A DNA stretch of 46,947 nt from an uncultured Mordavella sp. (GTDB taxonomy: Bacteria; Bacillota; Clostridia; Lachnospirales; Lachnospiraceae). Of this stretch, positions 25,961 through 34,335 are shown in pieces. The notes beneath the pieces were generated by a model that saw nothing but the letters and a program-made list of their open reading frames with translations, was not told the DNA's origin and made no database searches. The translations under genes and the position numbers were made by a program. The DNA is taken from assembly GCA_902406105.1 (NCBI GenBank), contig CABPCP010000018.1, positions 1 through 46,947 of the forward strand. Direction: 5' to 3'. Position 1 is the first letter of the stretch, and each line of letters begins with the position of its first letter.

Positions 25961-26719
25961 ATGAAAAATAAAATCAAAGAAAAACTTCGGAATGGAGAGG
26001 CTGTTTTTGGATCATGGGTATTTACCAACAGTTTTGACAATGCCCAGATTATGTCGTACGCAGGCGCCGACTGCATTATGATAGATGGGGAGCATGGATC
26101 CATGGACATTGAGAGTGCGGGCCTTTTAGTTTCTGCCATCCGAACCGGTCCTGCTGAGCCGCTGCTGCGTGTCCCGTGGAATGATCTTGCACTTATCAAG
26201 CGTGGACTCGACACAGGTTGCGCTGGAATCATGATTCCAATGGTCTGCTCTCATGAAGAAGCGGAACGAGCTGTGAGCTGTTGCAAATATCCGCCTGTGG
26301 GCGTACGCGGAATGGGTGCCGGCCGCGCCAGTCTGTTCGGCAATCACGGCGATACCTATTTCCCCCACGCGAACGATGAGGTGGCCGTTATACTTCAAAT
26401 TGAGCATTATAAAGCTGTTGAAAATGTTGAGGAGATTGTATCTACGCCTGGCATTGACATCGCTTTTGTCGGCCCGGTTGATCTTAGCACATCTATGGGT
26501 GTTTCTCCGGACAGTCCTGAGGTGATTGAGGCTTTTAAAAAGGTTATCGCCGCATGCCGCAGGTATGGAGTTACCCCTGGTGTCATGACAGGGAGTGGCA
26601 ATATCCAGATGCATCTCGACCTTGGATTTCGTTTCCTGCTTGGAGGAACTGACAGTCAAATACTTTATGCGGGGGCGAAGGCTATAGCCGATGAATATCG
26701 TTCCTGTAGGATACAGTGA
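25961..26719 (+). CDS. HpcH/HpaI aldolase family protein
   Basis: A 252-residue class II (metal-dependent) pyruvate aldolase of the 2-keto-3-deoxy-acid type. Seen: GSWVFTNSFDNAQIMSYAG (N-terminal strand), DCIMIDGEHGSMD with the catalytic His, LLRVPWND, GIMIPMVCSHEEAERAV, ILQIEHYKAVENVEEI with the metal-binding Glu, and IDIAFVGPVDLSTSMG with the metal-binding Asp. It is expected to split a 4-hydroxy-2-oxo acid into pyruvate and an aldehyde, or to run an equivalent reaction. AAGGAGGAAGAG precedes the ATG. It is the last gene before a terminator. Confidence 0.92.
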   Translation: MKNKIKEKLRNGEAVFGSWVFTNSFDNAQIMSYAGADCIMIDGEHGSMDIESAGLLVSAIRTGPAEPLLRVPWNDLALIKRGLDTGCAGIMIPMVCSHEEAERAVSCCKYPPVGVRGMGAGRASLFGNHGDTYFPHANDEVAVILQIEHYKAVENVEEIVSTPGIDIAFVGPVDLSTSMGVSPDSPEVIEAFKKVIAACRRYGVTPGVMTGSGNIQMHLDLGFRFLLGGTDSQILYAGAKAIADEYRSCRIQ

Positions 26720-26765
26720 TTGGGAAGAACAGTAATACTATAAAAGAATGAAAATAGTCTATGGG

Positions 26766-26799
26766 AAAAACGCTTTCAGGAAAAACTGAAGGCGTTTTT
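26766..26799 (+). terminator. intrinsic terminator after the aldolase gene
   Basis: AAAAACGCTTTCAG (26766-26779) pairs with CTGAAGGCGTTTTT (26786-26799), one G-U pair. The short open frame starting at 26761 reads through this hairpin and is not a gene. The rest of 26720-27031 shows only a TATAAT (26996-27001) that may serve the next operon. Confidence 0.85.
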
Positions 26800-27031
26800 C
26801 AGTGGGGCGACTGGAAGCATATATCAGATGTAAACTATTGGCCTGTGAAGGCTATACAGACGGATTGTGAGGACAGAACCGACATGGGTAGGAAGGAATT
26901 CTGCTGGAAAAGGACTCATTTTCTGCTGAAAGGGTGCTCTTGGGAAAAGACTATAAAAGACTAAAAAGAGGCTGTCATTTTCCGGTTCCAGGTGTTATAA
27001 TAGGCTGGATTATGAAAAACAGGAGTCAGTC

Positions 27032-28264
27032 ATGAATATTCGACAGATTACAGAAAATAAAAAGCAATACCTGGATCTTCTGCTGCTTGCCGATCCCCAG
27101 GAAGATATGATCGACCGCTATCTTGACGAGGGAGATATGTATATTCTTGAAGATCAGGGGAAGCTGTGCACCGTCTGTGTGGTCCAGCGGATGAAAAACC
27201 GTCAGTGCGAACTGAAGAATATTGCTACGGCGGAAGAAGTGCAGGGACACGGATATGGCAGGCAGATGGTCCGTTTTGTCTGCGAACATTATGGAGACAG
27301 CTGTGACACTATGTATGTGGGAACAGGAAACTGCAGGAAGACTATAGGCTTTTATGAAAAATGCGGCTTCGTCAACTCCCATATTGTGGCTGATTTTTTT
27401 GTAGACCATTACCAGGAACCGATCTATGAGGATGGAGTCCGTCTGGTAGATATGGTCTATCTAAAGAAGCGTCTGGATTCAGAGATCGATGTAAAAAAAG
27501 TGGTGGATCTAGCTTTGGAAGCAGGAAGGATCCTATTGAAAAATGGAGCGGAGATATTCCGTGTGGAAGAGACGATTACCCGTATCTGCCACAAATTCCA
27601 TGTAGACCAGGTGGATATTTTTACCTTGAGCCATGCGATCTTTGTCAGTGCGGAAAATGGGATTGAGGAAGCCTACACGAAGGTGAAACACGTGCCGTTG
27701 TCCAGCGCTCACTTGGAGATCGTGGCGGAAGTCAACGACCTGTCCAGAGAGATCGCGGCGGGCCGGGTAACAATGGCAGAGGCGGCAGAGCGGTTAAAAG
27801 AGATCGACCAGATACCGCCAAAGAGGCCGTATTTCCAGATCCTGGCGGCGGGAGTAGGAAGCGCCTGCTTTGGCTTTCTGCTGGGCTCGACGATCAGAGA
27901 AAGCGCTATTGCCTTTCTGATCGGCTGTATCTTGTATGTGTGGGTATTGACGGCAAAAAGGCATCATATGTCCAAGATCATTGTTAATCTGGTAGGAGGT
28001 GTCGTGATCACCGCTCTGGCTCTTTTAGCCCAGCAAGTGCCGCTCTTTGGGCCGCTTCGCCTGGAAGGGATGATCAGCTGCGCGATTATGCCGTTGGTTC
28101 CGGGGATGGCTTTTGTCAACGCGATCAGGGACATTGCGGATAGTGATTTCCTCTCCGGGACAGTGCGGATGATCGATGCCCTTCTGGTATTTGTGTATAT
28201 CGCGGTAGGAGTGGGAATTACCCTTAGTATCTACAGTAATATGGTTGGAGGAAGCGTTCTATGA
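27032..28264 (+). CDS. GNAT acetyltransferase fused to threonine/serine exporter ThrE-type domain
   Basis: A 410-residue two-domain protein. Residues 1 to about 148 form a GNAT N-acetyltransferase: IATAEEVQGHGYGRQMVRF carries the acetyl-CoA loop and TIGFYEKCGF the C-terminal strand. Residues about 155-410 match the ThrE/YjjP family (DUF1212): LALEAGRILLKNGAEIFRVEETI, then about five membrane segments and MPLVPGMAFVNAIRD. ThrE proteins export threonine and serine, usually with a partner carrying the small YjjB-like domain, which is the next gene (overlap ATGA). The fusion is continuous, with no stop or frame change. ATG 27032 is preceded by ACAGGAG. Confidence 0.9.
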   Translation: MNIRQITENKKQYLDLLLLADPQEDMIDRYLDEGDMYILEDQGKLCTVCVVQRMKNRQCELKNIATAEEVQGHGYGRQMVRFVCEHYGDSCDTMYVGTGNCRKTIGFYEKCGFVNSHIVADFFVDHYQEPIYEDGVRLVDMVYLKKRLDSEIDVKKVVDLALEAGRILLKNGAEIFRVEETITRICHKFHVDQVDIFTLSHAIFVSAENGIEEAYTKVKHVPLSSAHLEIVAEVNDLSREIAAGRVTMAEAAERLKEIDQIPPKRPYFQILAAGVGSACFGFLLGSTIRESAIAFLIGCILYVWVLTAKRHHMSKIIVNLVGGVVITALALLAQQVPLFGPLRLEGMISCAIMPLVPGMAFVNAIRDIADSDFLSGTVRMIDALLVFVYIAVGVGITLSIYSNMVGGSVL

Positions 28265-28740
28265 TCTTTCATATTTTAGTCAATATCCTGTGTTCTTTTG
28301 GGGGGACGATCGCCTTCGCTGTCTTATTCAATGTGCCCAGGCGCTTCTATTACTGCTGCGGGATGACGGGAGCGGCAGGATGGATGATCTATGTGCTGTG
28401 TACGGATGGATGGGGTTTTTCCGCGGCGATGGCTTCTTTCTTCGGTACACTGGCGGTGGTGCTGATCTCCCGGATGCTGACGGTACGAATGAAATGTCCT
28501 ATTACGATTTTTTTGATTTCCGGGATATTTCCCCTAGTCCCTGGGGCGGGTGTCTATTTCACGGCCTATTACCTGGTAACGGGACAGATGGCATTGGCTG
28601 GACAGAGAGGAATGGAAGCCTTGAAGATCGCTTTTGCGATCGTGTTTGGCATTGTACTGATCGTATCGATTCCCAGGGAGTTTTTCCAGATCCGCTACTG
28701 GAAAGAGAGAAAGATATTTAAGAAAAGGGGAAAGGCTTGA
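28261..28740 (+). CDS. threonine/serine exporter, small YjjB/ThrE C-terminal subunit
   Basis: A 159-residue membrane protein with about five hydrophobic helices, matching the YjjB/DUF3815 half of ThrE exporters: NILCSFGGTIAFAVLFNVP at the N-terminus and GIFPLVPGAGVYFTAYY as the repeat of the MPLVPG motif in its partner. It starts at ATG 28261 within the stop of the preceding gene, so the two are translationally coupled and should form one exporter. Its stop overlaps the -35 element of the next promoter. Confidence 0.9.
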   Translation: MIFHILVNILCSFGGTIAFAVLFNVPRRFYYCCGMTGAAGWMIYVLCTDGWGFSAAMASFFGTLAVVLISRMLTVRMKCPITIFLISGIFPLVPGAGVYFTAYYLVTGQMALAGQRGMEALKIAFAIVFGIVLIVSIPREFFQIRYWKERKIFKKRGKA

Positions 28741-28765
28741 GGCGGTAAATCAACTATGGTACAAT
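28737..28765 (+). promoter_or_regulatory. promoter of the sirtuin-gltX-helicase operon
   Basis: TTGAGG (28737-28742), a 17-base spacer and TACAAT (28760-28765), 57 bases before the sirtuin-like start codon. Confidence 0.5.
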
Positions 28766-28821
28766 ATGGCTATCCTAAGATGGATTTTTAAACTAGTCAG
28801 TTTCAGTGGGGAGGGGTGCAA

Positions 28822-29562
28822 ATGTTGGAGAAAAGACTTCTGCAGATGCTGCAGGAAAGCAAGTATACTACAGTCTTAAGCGGCTATGAAATGCTGTTGG
28901 AGAACGGCTATCCGCCGATCCGGGATGGAAAAGAGTCCTATGAGATCGAGGCAAAGTACGGATTTTCCCTGGAAGAAATGTTTTCAAGTTCCTTTTACTC
29001 CACACGGAAAGAGCAGTTTTTTGATTTTTACAGGAACGAGATCTTGACATCCCTGGATATCCCGCCGGGAAAGGGATTCCTTGAGATGGCCAAACTGGAG
29101 CAAAAAGGATTGATCCAGTCTGTCATTACCAGGAGGATCTATGGGCTCCCCCAGAGGGCGGGCTGCCGGAATGTGATCAATCTGCACGGAAGCGTTTATG
29201 AGAATCACTGTCCCCATTGCGGAAGGACCTATCCGGTGGAATATATCAAGGAGTCAAGGCGGGTGCCGCTGTGTGAGAACTGCAATACGCCCATCCGCCC
29301 AGATGTATGTTTCTTTGGGGAGATGGTAGACAACAGTGTGATCACCCGCGCGGCCCAGGAGGTACAGAAGGCAGATATGCTGCTGGCTCTTGGGACTAAT
29401 CTGAATACCTATCTTTGTACCCAGTTAGTGAATTATTATGAAGGAGATAAATTGGTGGTGGTTCATTCCAACCCCCATTTTTCCGACCGGTCCGCGGATC
29501 TGGTGATCAACCAGAGAGTGGACGATACACTAGAGAATATCATGAGAGAGTTAGGAGAATAA
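28822..29562 (+). CDS. divergent Sir2-family protein, probably lacking canonical NAD site
   Basis: A 246-residue sirtuin-like protein. The zinc module is intact: CPHC at 130-133 and CENC at 151-154, as is the base His122 in [12 protein letters not shown] and the following [10 protein letters not shown]. The NAD-binding signatures are changed: the usual TQNIDGLH reads TRRIYGLP (103-110), the N-terminal GAGxS loop is LSGYEML, and GTSL reads GTNL. The Asn and Asp that contact nicotinamide are therefore absent. It may bind a different ligand, be inactive, or be a structural relative. GGGGAGGGG precedes ATG 28822. Two bases separate it from gltX. Confidence 0.87.
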   Translation: MLEKRLLQMLQESKYTTVLSGYEMLLENGYPPIRDGKESYEIEAKYGFSLEEMFSSSFYSTRKEQFFDFYRNEILTSLDIPPGKGFLEMAKLEQKGLIQSVITRRIYGLPQRAGCRNVINLHGSVYENHCPHCGRTYPVEYIKESRRVPLCENCNTPIRPDVCFFGEMVDNSVITRAAQEVQKADMLLALGTNLNTYLCTQLVNYYEGDKLVVVHSNPHFSDRSADLVINQRVDDTLENIMRELGE

Positions 29563-29564
29563 CC

Positions 29565-31022
29565 ATGGAAAAAGTAAGAACAAGATTCGCTCCCAGTCCT
29601 ACGGGGAGGATGCATGTGGGAAATTTGAGAACAGCGCTCTATGCTTATCTGATCGCGAAACACGCAGGCGGAGATTTTATCCTTCGGATCGAGGATACAG
29701 ATCAGGAGCGGTTTGTAGAAGGGGCGCTGGAGATCATCTATCATACGCTGGAAGAAACAGGTCTGATCCACGATGAGGGACCGGATAAAGATGGAGGCGT
29801 AGGCCCCTATGTGCAGAGCGAACGCAATAAATCCGGGCTGTATCTGAAGTACGCGAAACAGCTGATCGACCAAGGGGACGCCTACTATTGTTTCTGTGAC
29901 AAAGAGCGTCTGGATTCCCTGAAGTCAAGTGTTTCCGAGGAGGGGACTCAGATTGTCGTTTATGATAAGCACTGCCTTGGGCTTAGCAAAGAAGAAGTAG
30001 AGGCAAATCTGGCGGCCGGGAAGCCGTATGTGATCCGTTTTAACATGCCGACGGAGGGGACCACTACGTTTCACGATGATATATATGGAGAGATCACAGT
30101 GCCGAATGAAGAGCTGGAAGATCTGATCCTGATCAAATCCGATGGTTATCCTACCTACAATTTCGCCAACGTGATCGACGATCACCTGATGGGGATCACT
30201 CATGTGGTCCGGGGAAATGAATATCTTTCCTCGGCGCCCAAATACAATAAGATTTATGAGGCGTTTGGCTGGGAAGTGCCGACTTATGTGCACTGTCCGC
30301 TGATCACCGATGAAAATCACAAGAAGCTTTCCAAACGGTGCGGCCATTCTTCCTATGAAGACCTGATCGACCAGGGCTTTGTAACCGAGGCTGTTGTCAA
30401 TTATGTGGCGCTTCTGGGATGGTGTCCTTCTGGAAATCAGGAGATCTTCTCCCTGGAAGAGTTGGTGAAAGAATTTGATTACCGGAATATGAGCAAATCC
30501 CCGGCAGTATTTGATATCGTCAAGCTGAAATGGATGAATGGAGAATATCTGAAGGCTATGGATTTTGACCGTTTCTATGAGATGGCGGAACCTTACATCA
30601 AAGAAGCTGTCGCAAGAGACTGCGACCTGAAGAAGATCGCGGCGCTGGTAAAGACCAGGATTGAAGTATTTCCAGACATCCGGGAGCAGATAGATTTCTT
30701 TGAGGAGCTTCCGGAATATGACACGTCTATGTACTGCCATAAGAAGATGAAGACCAACGAGGAGAATTCGCTGGAAGTGCTGCGGGACCTGCTCCCGATT
30801 CTGGAAGAGCAGGAGGATTTCAGCAACGATGCTTTATTTGAGACGCTGAAAAAATATGTGGATGAAAAAGGTGTGAAGACGGGATTCGTAATGTGGCCGG
30901 TGCGTACCGCCGTTTCTGGGAAGCAGACAACGCCGGGAGGAGCTACGGAGATCATGGAGATCTTAGGGAAAGAAGAGTCTTTGCGCCGGATCCGCAAGGG
31001 GATTGAATTATTAAGCAAGTAA
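29565..31022 (+). CDS. gltX: glutamate--tRNA ligase
   Basis: A 485-residue class I aminoacyl-tRNA synthetase. The HIGH-type motif is in [20 protein letters not shown] and the KMSKS-type motif in [28 protein letters not shown] and [18 protein letters not shown] are GluRS family blocks. It charges tRNA-Glu in the cytoplasm (and possibly tRNA-Gln, if the organism uses the GatCAB route). It lies 2 bases after the sirtuin-like gene and 9 bases before the helicase gene. No T-box or other leader was seen before this operon. Confidence 0.97.
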   Translation: MEKVRTRFAPSPTGRMHVGNLRTALYAYLIAKHAGGDFILRIEDTDQERFVEGALEIIYHTLEETGLIHDEGPDKDGGVGPYVQSERNKSGLYLKYAKQLIDQGDAYYCFCDKERLDSLKSSVSEEGTQIVVYDKHCLGLSKEEVEANLAAGKPYVIRFNMPTEGTTTFHDDIYGEITVPNEELEDLILIKSDGYPTYNFANVIDDHLMGITHVVRGNEYLSSAPKYNKIYEAFGWEVPTYVHCPLITDENHKKLSKRCGHSSYEDLIDQGFVTEAVVNYVALLGWCPSGNQEIFSLEELVKEFDYRNMSKSPAVFDIVKLKWMNGEYLKAMDFDRFYEMAEPYIKEAVARDCDLKKIAALVKTRIEVFPDIREQIDFFEELPEYDTSMYCHKKMKTNEENSLEVLRDLLPILEEQEDFSNDALFETLKKYVDEKGVKTGFVMWPVRTAVSGKQTTPGGATEIMEILGKEESLRRIRKGIELLSK

Positions 31023-31031
31023 GGGGTATCT

Positions 31032-32861
31032 ATGGAGTTAAACCAAGCTCAGAAGCAGGCGGTCGCCTGCAAGGAAGGACCTTGCATGGTCCTTGCCGGT
31101 CCCGGTTCCGGGAAAACGCTTACCATTGCAAAACGAATTGAATATCTTATCACCAGGTATAGGGTAAGGCCAGAAGAGATTCTGGTCATTACCTTTACCC
31201 GGTATGCGGCGGAAGAGATGCGGCAGCGGTTTCATCAGGTCATGGGCGAGGGCCAATATCCGGTTACTTTTGGCACCTTCCACGGATTCTATTATGGGAT
31301 CCTAAAGTGGGCCTATGGAGCTTCCAGGATCCGGCTTTTGACGGGTGAAGAGAAGAAAGGGCTTCTTTCGCAGATTTTGGCAGAGCTTTCTGTCTCTGAG
31401 GACCTGGATGGAGAAGAAGACATGATACGTGATCTGACGGGAGAAATCGGCAGTTTTAAGAACCGTAAGCTAAAGCTGGAAGATTATGAGCCAAAGTGCT
31501 GTGGAAAAGACCGTTTCCAGGCAGTTTTCCAAAACTATGAGAAACGAAAAAAAGAGTTGGGGAAGATTGATTTTGAAGATATGCTGCTCTACTGTCTGCG
31601 GCTGTTCCAGAATCGGCCGGATATTCTGGCGAAATGGCAGTCCAGGTTCGCTTATATCCTGGTAGATGAGTTCCAGGACATCAACCAGGTTCAGTATGAC
31701 GTGCTGCGCCTCTTGGCGGGGGAAAGCGGCAATCTGTTCGTAGTAGGAGACGACGATCAGTCGATCTATGGGTTCCGAGGAGCAAGACCGGGGATCATGC
31801 TGGAATTTGAGAAAGATTATCCCAAAGCAGAGAAAATTGTGCTGGGGACAAATTACCGGTCTGGCGGCTACATCGTAGACGGCGCCCTGCGGGTGATCCA
31901 ACACAACAAGAAGCGGTGGCCCAAAAAGCTGGAAGCCAGGAACGGGAAAGGGGAAGCGGTCCATATACAGGAGGTCAAAGACCCTGTAGAAGAAAGTCAG
32001 TATGTACTCTCCCAGATAAAAAAGCTTTTCCAAGAAGGCGAGCCTTTTTCCCAGATGGCTGTGCTGTTCCGCACAGCGGCAGAGGGAAGAGCGCTGGCAG
32101 AGACGCTGGCAGCCCGTGGGATACCCTTTGTGATGAAGGAGAGGCCGGAGGATCTGTACGCCCATTTTGCGGTAAAGGATATCTGCAGCTATCTGGCGCT
32201 TTCTCAGGGAAAGCTGGAGAAAAAGCATTTTCTGCGGATCTCCAATCGTCCCAATCGATATATCGGACGGGACAGCCTGCGGGAAGAAAGGATCAGTTAT
32301 GAAACACTGCGGAATTTTTACTGCGATAAGGTCTGGATGCAGGACCGGATCGATCAGTTGGAATGGGATATGAAAATGATCGAAAAGCAGACGCCCTATG
32401 CCGCGATCCAATATATCCGGAAGCATGTGGGATATGACGAATTTCTAAAAAGCCATGGAGAATACCGGCAGACAGATCCGGGGAAATGGCTGGAAGTGCT
32501 GGATGAAGTACAGGAACTTTCTAAATCCTGCCGCACGATCCCAGAGTGGCTGGATCATGTGGAAGATCAGGAAAAGATGAGAGAAAAAACCGAGCAGACG
32601 CCGGGGGAAGGAGTTTCCCTTCTTACTATGCACGGGGCGAAGGGGCTGGAGTTTGATACGGTGTTTATCATCCGGGGAAATGAAGGGGTGATTCCCTATA
32701 AGAAAGCAAAGATGGAAGAGGAGATCGAGGAAGAGCGCAGACTGTTCTATGTTGCTATGACACGGGCGAGGGAAAGGCTTTTTGTCAGTTATGTACGGGA
32801 AAAAAACGGGAAGGACGCAAGTCCCTCCCGTTTCGTGGGTGAATTATTCCATGTCCGGTAG
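31032..32861 (+). CDS. UvrD/PcrA-type ATP-dependent DNA helicase
   Basis: A 609-residue superfamily 1A helicase. The Q motif and Walker A are in MELNQAQKQAVACKEG and LAGPGSGKT, motif Ia in ITFTRYAAEEM, Walker B as LVDEFQD, motif III as VVGDDDQSIYGFRGA, motif IV as LGTNYRS, motif V as LLTMHGAKGLEFDTVF and motif VI as RLFYVAMTRARERLFVSY. It is about 100 residues shorter than PcrA, mostly by lack of the C-terminal extension. It would unwind DNA 3' to 5' in repair. AAGGGG precedes ATG 31032. The last 18 bases overlap the convergent DUF1292 gene. Confidence 0.95.
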   Translation: MELNQAQKQAVACKEGPCMVLAGPGSGKTLTIAKRIEYLITRYRVRPEEILVITFTRYAAEEMRQRFHQVMGEGQYPVTFGTFHGFYYGILKWAYGASRIRLLTGEEKKGLLSQILAELSVSEDLDGEEDMIRDLTGEIGSFKNRKLKLEDYEPKCCGKDRFQAVFQNYEKRKKELGKIDFEDMLLYCLRLFQNRPDILAKWQSRFAYILVDEFQDINQVQYDVLRLLAGESGNLFVVGDDDQSIYGFRGARPGIMLEFEKDYPKAEKIVLGTNYRSGGYIVDGALRVIQHNKKRWPKKLEARNGKGEAVHIQEVKDPVEESQYVLSQIKKLFQEGEPFSQMAVLFRTAAEGRALAETLAARGIPFVMKERPEDLYAHFAVKDICSYLALSQGKLEKKHFLRISNRPNRYIGRDSLREERISYETLRNFYCDKVWMQDRIDQLEWDMKMIEKQTPYAAIQYIRKHVGYDEFLKSHGEYRQTDPGKWLEVLDEVQELSKSCRTIPEWLDHVEDQEKMREKTEQTPGEGVSLLTMHGAKGLEFDTVFIIRGNEGVIPYKKAKMEEEIEEERRLFYVAMTRARERLFVSYVREKNGKDASPSRFVGELFHVR

Positions 32862-33155
32862 CTCTTCAAATTCCTGTTCATCCATCCATTCATCAAAGGC
32901 ATCGGCGGCGGCCTCGTATTCGTCATCATCGTCGATGTTCTCTAACGTTGGCTCGCCGTCTACTTCCCGGTAACGGTAGAGGTAGACATCACCGGTCATA
33001 TCATCGCCGGACTCGTCCATCGGAAGCAGAGCAATGTACTCATTTCCGCCAGCCTGATATGTGGTAAGGACGGCGCACTCTACAACCTCATCGTTATCCA
33101 GTGTGAGCGTGACTGTGATCATATCTTCCTCATAATTTGTGTTTTTGGCACCCAT
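32844..33155 (-). CDS. DUF1292 family protein
   Basis: A 103-residue, strongly acidic small protein with the DUF1292 pattern: ITVTLTLDNDEVVECAVLTTY, then YIALLPMDESGDDMTGDVYLYRY and an Asp/Glu-rich tail. ATG 33155 follows AAGGAGAA; the upstream extension to 33386 lies across the divergent promoter region and is not supported. Function is unknown; in Firmicutes these often sit near the yrrK/ruvX genes, which are not here. Its 3' end overlaps the convergent helicase gene by 18 bases. Confidence 0.9.
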   Translation of the reverse strand: MGAKNTNYEEDMITVTLTLDNDEVVECAVLTTYQAGGNEYIALLPMDESGDDMTGDVYLYRYREVDGEPTLENIDDDDEYEAAADAFDEWMDEQEFEELPDME

Positions 33156-33295
33156 ATTTTTGTTCTCCTTTTGACTAAGATACTCTAACTGTACCAGAGG
33201 TGTATGTAAAAAGCAAGCAAAGCAGTAGCCAAAAGAATAAAAATGTTGTAAAATATAGCTGTATGTGCACAGATGTACATAAGGAGGATGTTTGT

Positions 33296-34315
33296 ATGAT
33301 GAAAAAAAGAGGAATACAGATATTGATGATGTTGGTTTTGATCTGTACCTTGGGAATATCAGCCTGTAAAAAGAACGTAGGCACACCGGAGGACAATGCT
33401 GTGACAGAGGACCCGGAAGAAGATGAGACAGAAGGGGAAGAGGGAGAGGAAGAATCTTACGTGATCGGATTCAGTCCTATTGATATGGAAAACCCTTATT
33501 TTATTACGCTGGAGAGCGCGGTGCGGGAAGCTTTGGAAGCGGAAGGATGCCAGGTGATCACTAAAGATCCCGGTACAGATGCGGCGCTCCAGGAGACTCA
33601 GATCCAAGAGATGATCGATGAGGGGATTGACGCGATCATGCTGACACCTGTTGATTGGGAGGAGATCACTCCCTCTTTAGAGGCGTTAAGAGAGGCAGAT
33701 GTCAAAATCTTGAATGTAGATACACAGGTCAAGGAGATGGACTATGTGGATGCGTATATCGGATCCGATAATTATACCGCCGGTCAGCTGTGCGGAGAAG
33801 ATTTGATCGAAAAACGGCCGGAAGGCGGGAAGATCGCGATTTTAGAATGTCCGACCCAGAATTCGATCAATGAACGCATCACCGGTTTTGAAGAAGCGAT
33901 TTCAGAAGCGGAAAAAGGCTTTGAAGTTGTGGCAAGAGAGGATACGGGAGGCCAGTTTGAGAAAGCGTTGGAGGCGGCAGAGCAGATCCTGGCAGAACAT
34001 CCGGATCTGACAGCCATTATGTGCGGAAATGACCAGATCGCGGTAGGAGCAAAGACGGCTGTTAATCTGGCAGAATTAGATGATGTGATCATTTATGGCG
34101 TGGATGGTTCCCCAGATATCAAGAAAGAATTAAAGAAGCCAGGGAATCAGATCGCGGGGACTGCGGCCCAGTCGCCTATCAACATGGGAAAATCGGCGGC
34201 AGAACTGGTGCTGAAGATGTTGAAAGGCGAAGCCTATGAAAGAGAGACCTATGAAGATGTCTTTATGATCAATGAGGAAAACGTGGATATGTACGGGACA
34301 GACGGATGGCAGTAG
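33296..34315 (+). CDS. sugar-type substrate-binding lipoprotein (RbsB-like), no transporter genes adjacent
   Basis: A 339-residue lipoprotein: basic start MMKKRGIQ, hydrophobic stretch, lipobox ISAC, then an acidic linker of some 30 residues rich in Glu. The mature part is a periplasmic-binding-protein type 1 (Peripla_BP_4) domain: IGFSPIDMENPYFITLESAV, GIDAIMLTPVDWEEI, GSDNYTAGQLCGEDL, CGNDQIAVGAKTAV and GVDGSPDIKKELKK. It resembles ribose/galactose binding proteins. AAGGAGGA precedes ATG 33296. Neither a permease nor an ATPase follows; the next gene is a debranching-like protein. It may serve a transporter or chemoreceptor encoded elsewhere. Confidence 0.9.
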   Translation: MMKKRGIQILMMLVLICTLGISACKKNVGTPEDNAVTEDPEEDETEGEEGEEESYVIGFSPIDMENPYFITLESAVREALEAEGCQVITKDPGTDAALQETQIQEMIDEGIDAIMLTPVDWEEITPSLEALREADVKILNVDTQVKEMDYVDAYIGSDNYTAGQLCGEDLIEKRPEGGKIAILECPTQNSINERITGFEEAISEAEKGFEVVAREDTGGQFEKALEAAEQILAEHPDLTAIMCGNDQIAVGAKTAVNLAELDDVIIYGVDGSPDIKKELKKPGNQIAGTAAQSPINMGKSAAELVLKMLKGEAYERETYEDVFMINEENVDMYGTDGWQ

Positions 34316-34335
34316 GCACAGGAAAGGGGAAGCGC

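Noticed and set aside
26761..26964. 67-residue open frame after the aldolase gene
   Set aside because: It reads straight through an intrinsic terminator, has no ribosome site and no family resemblance.
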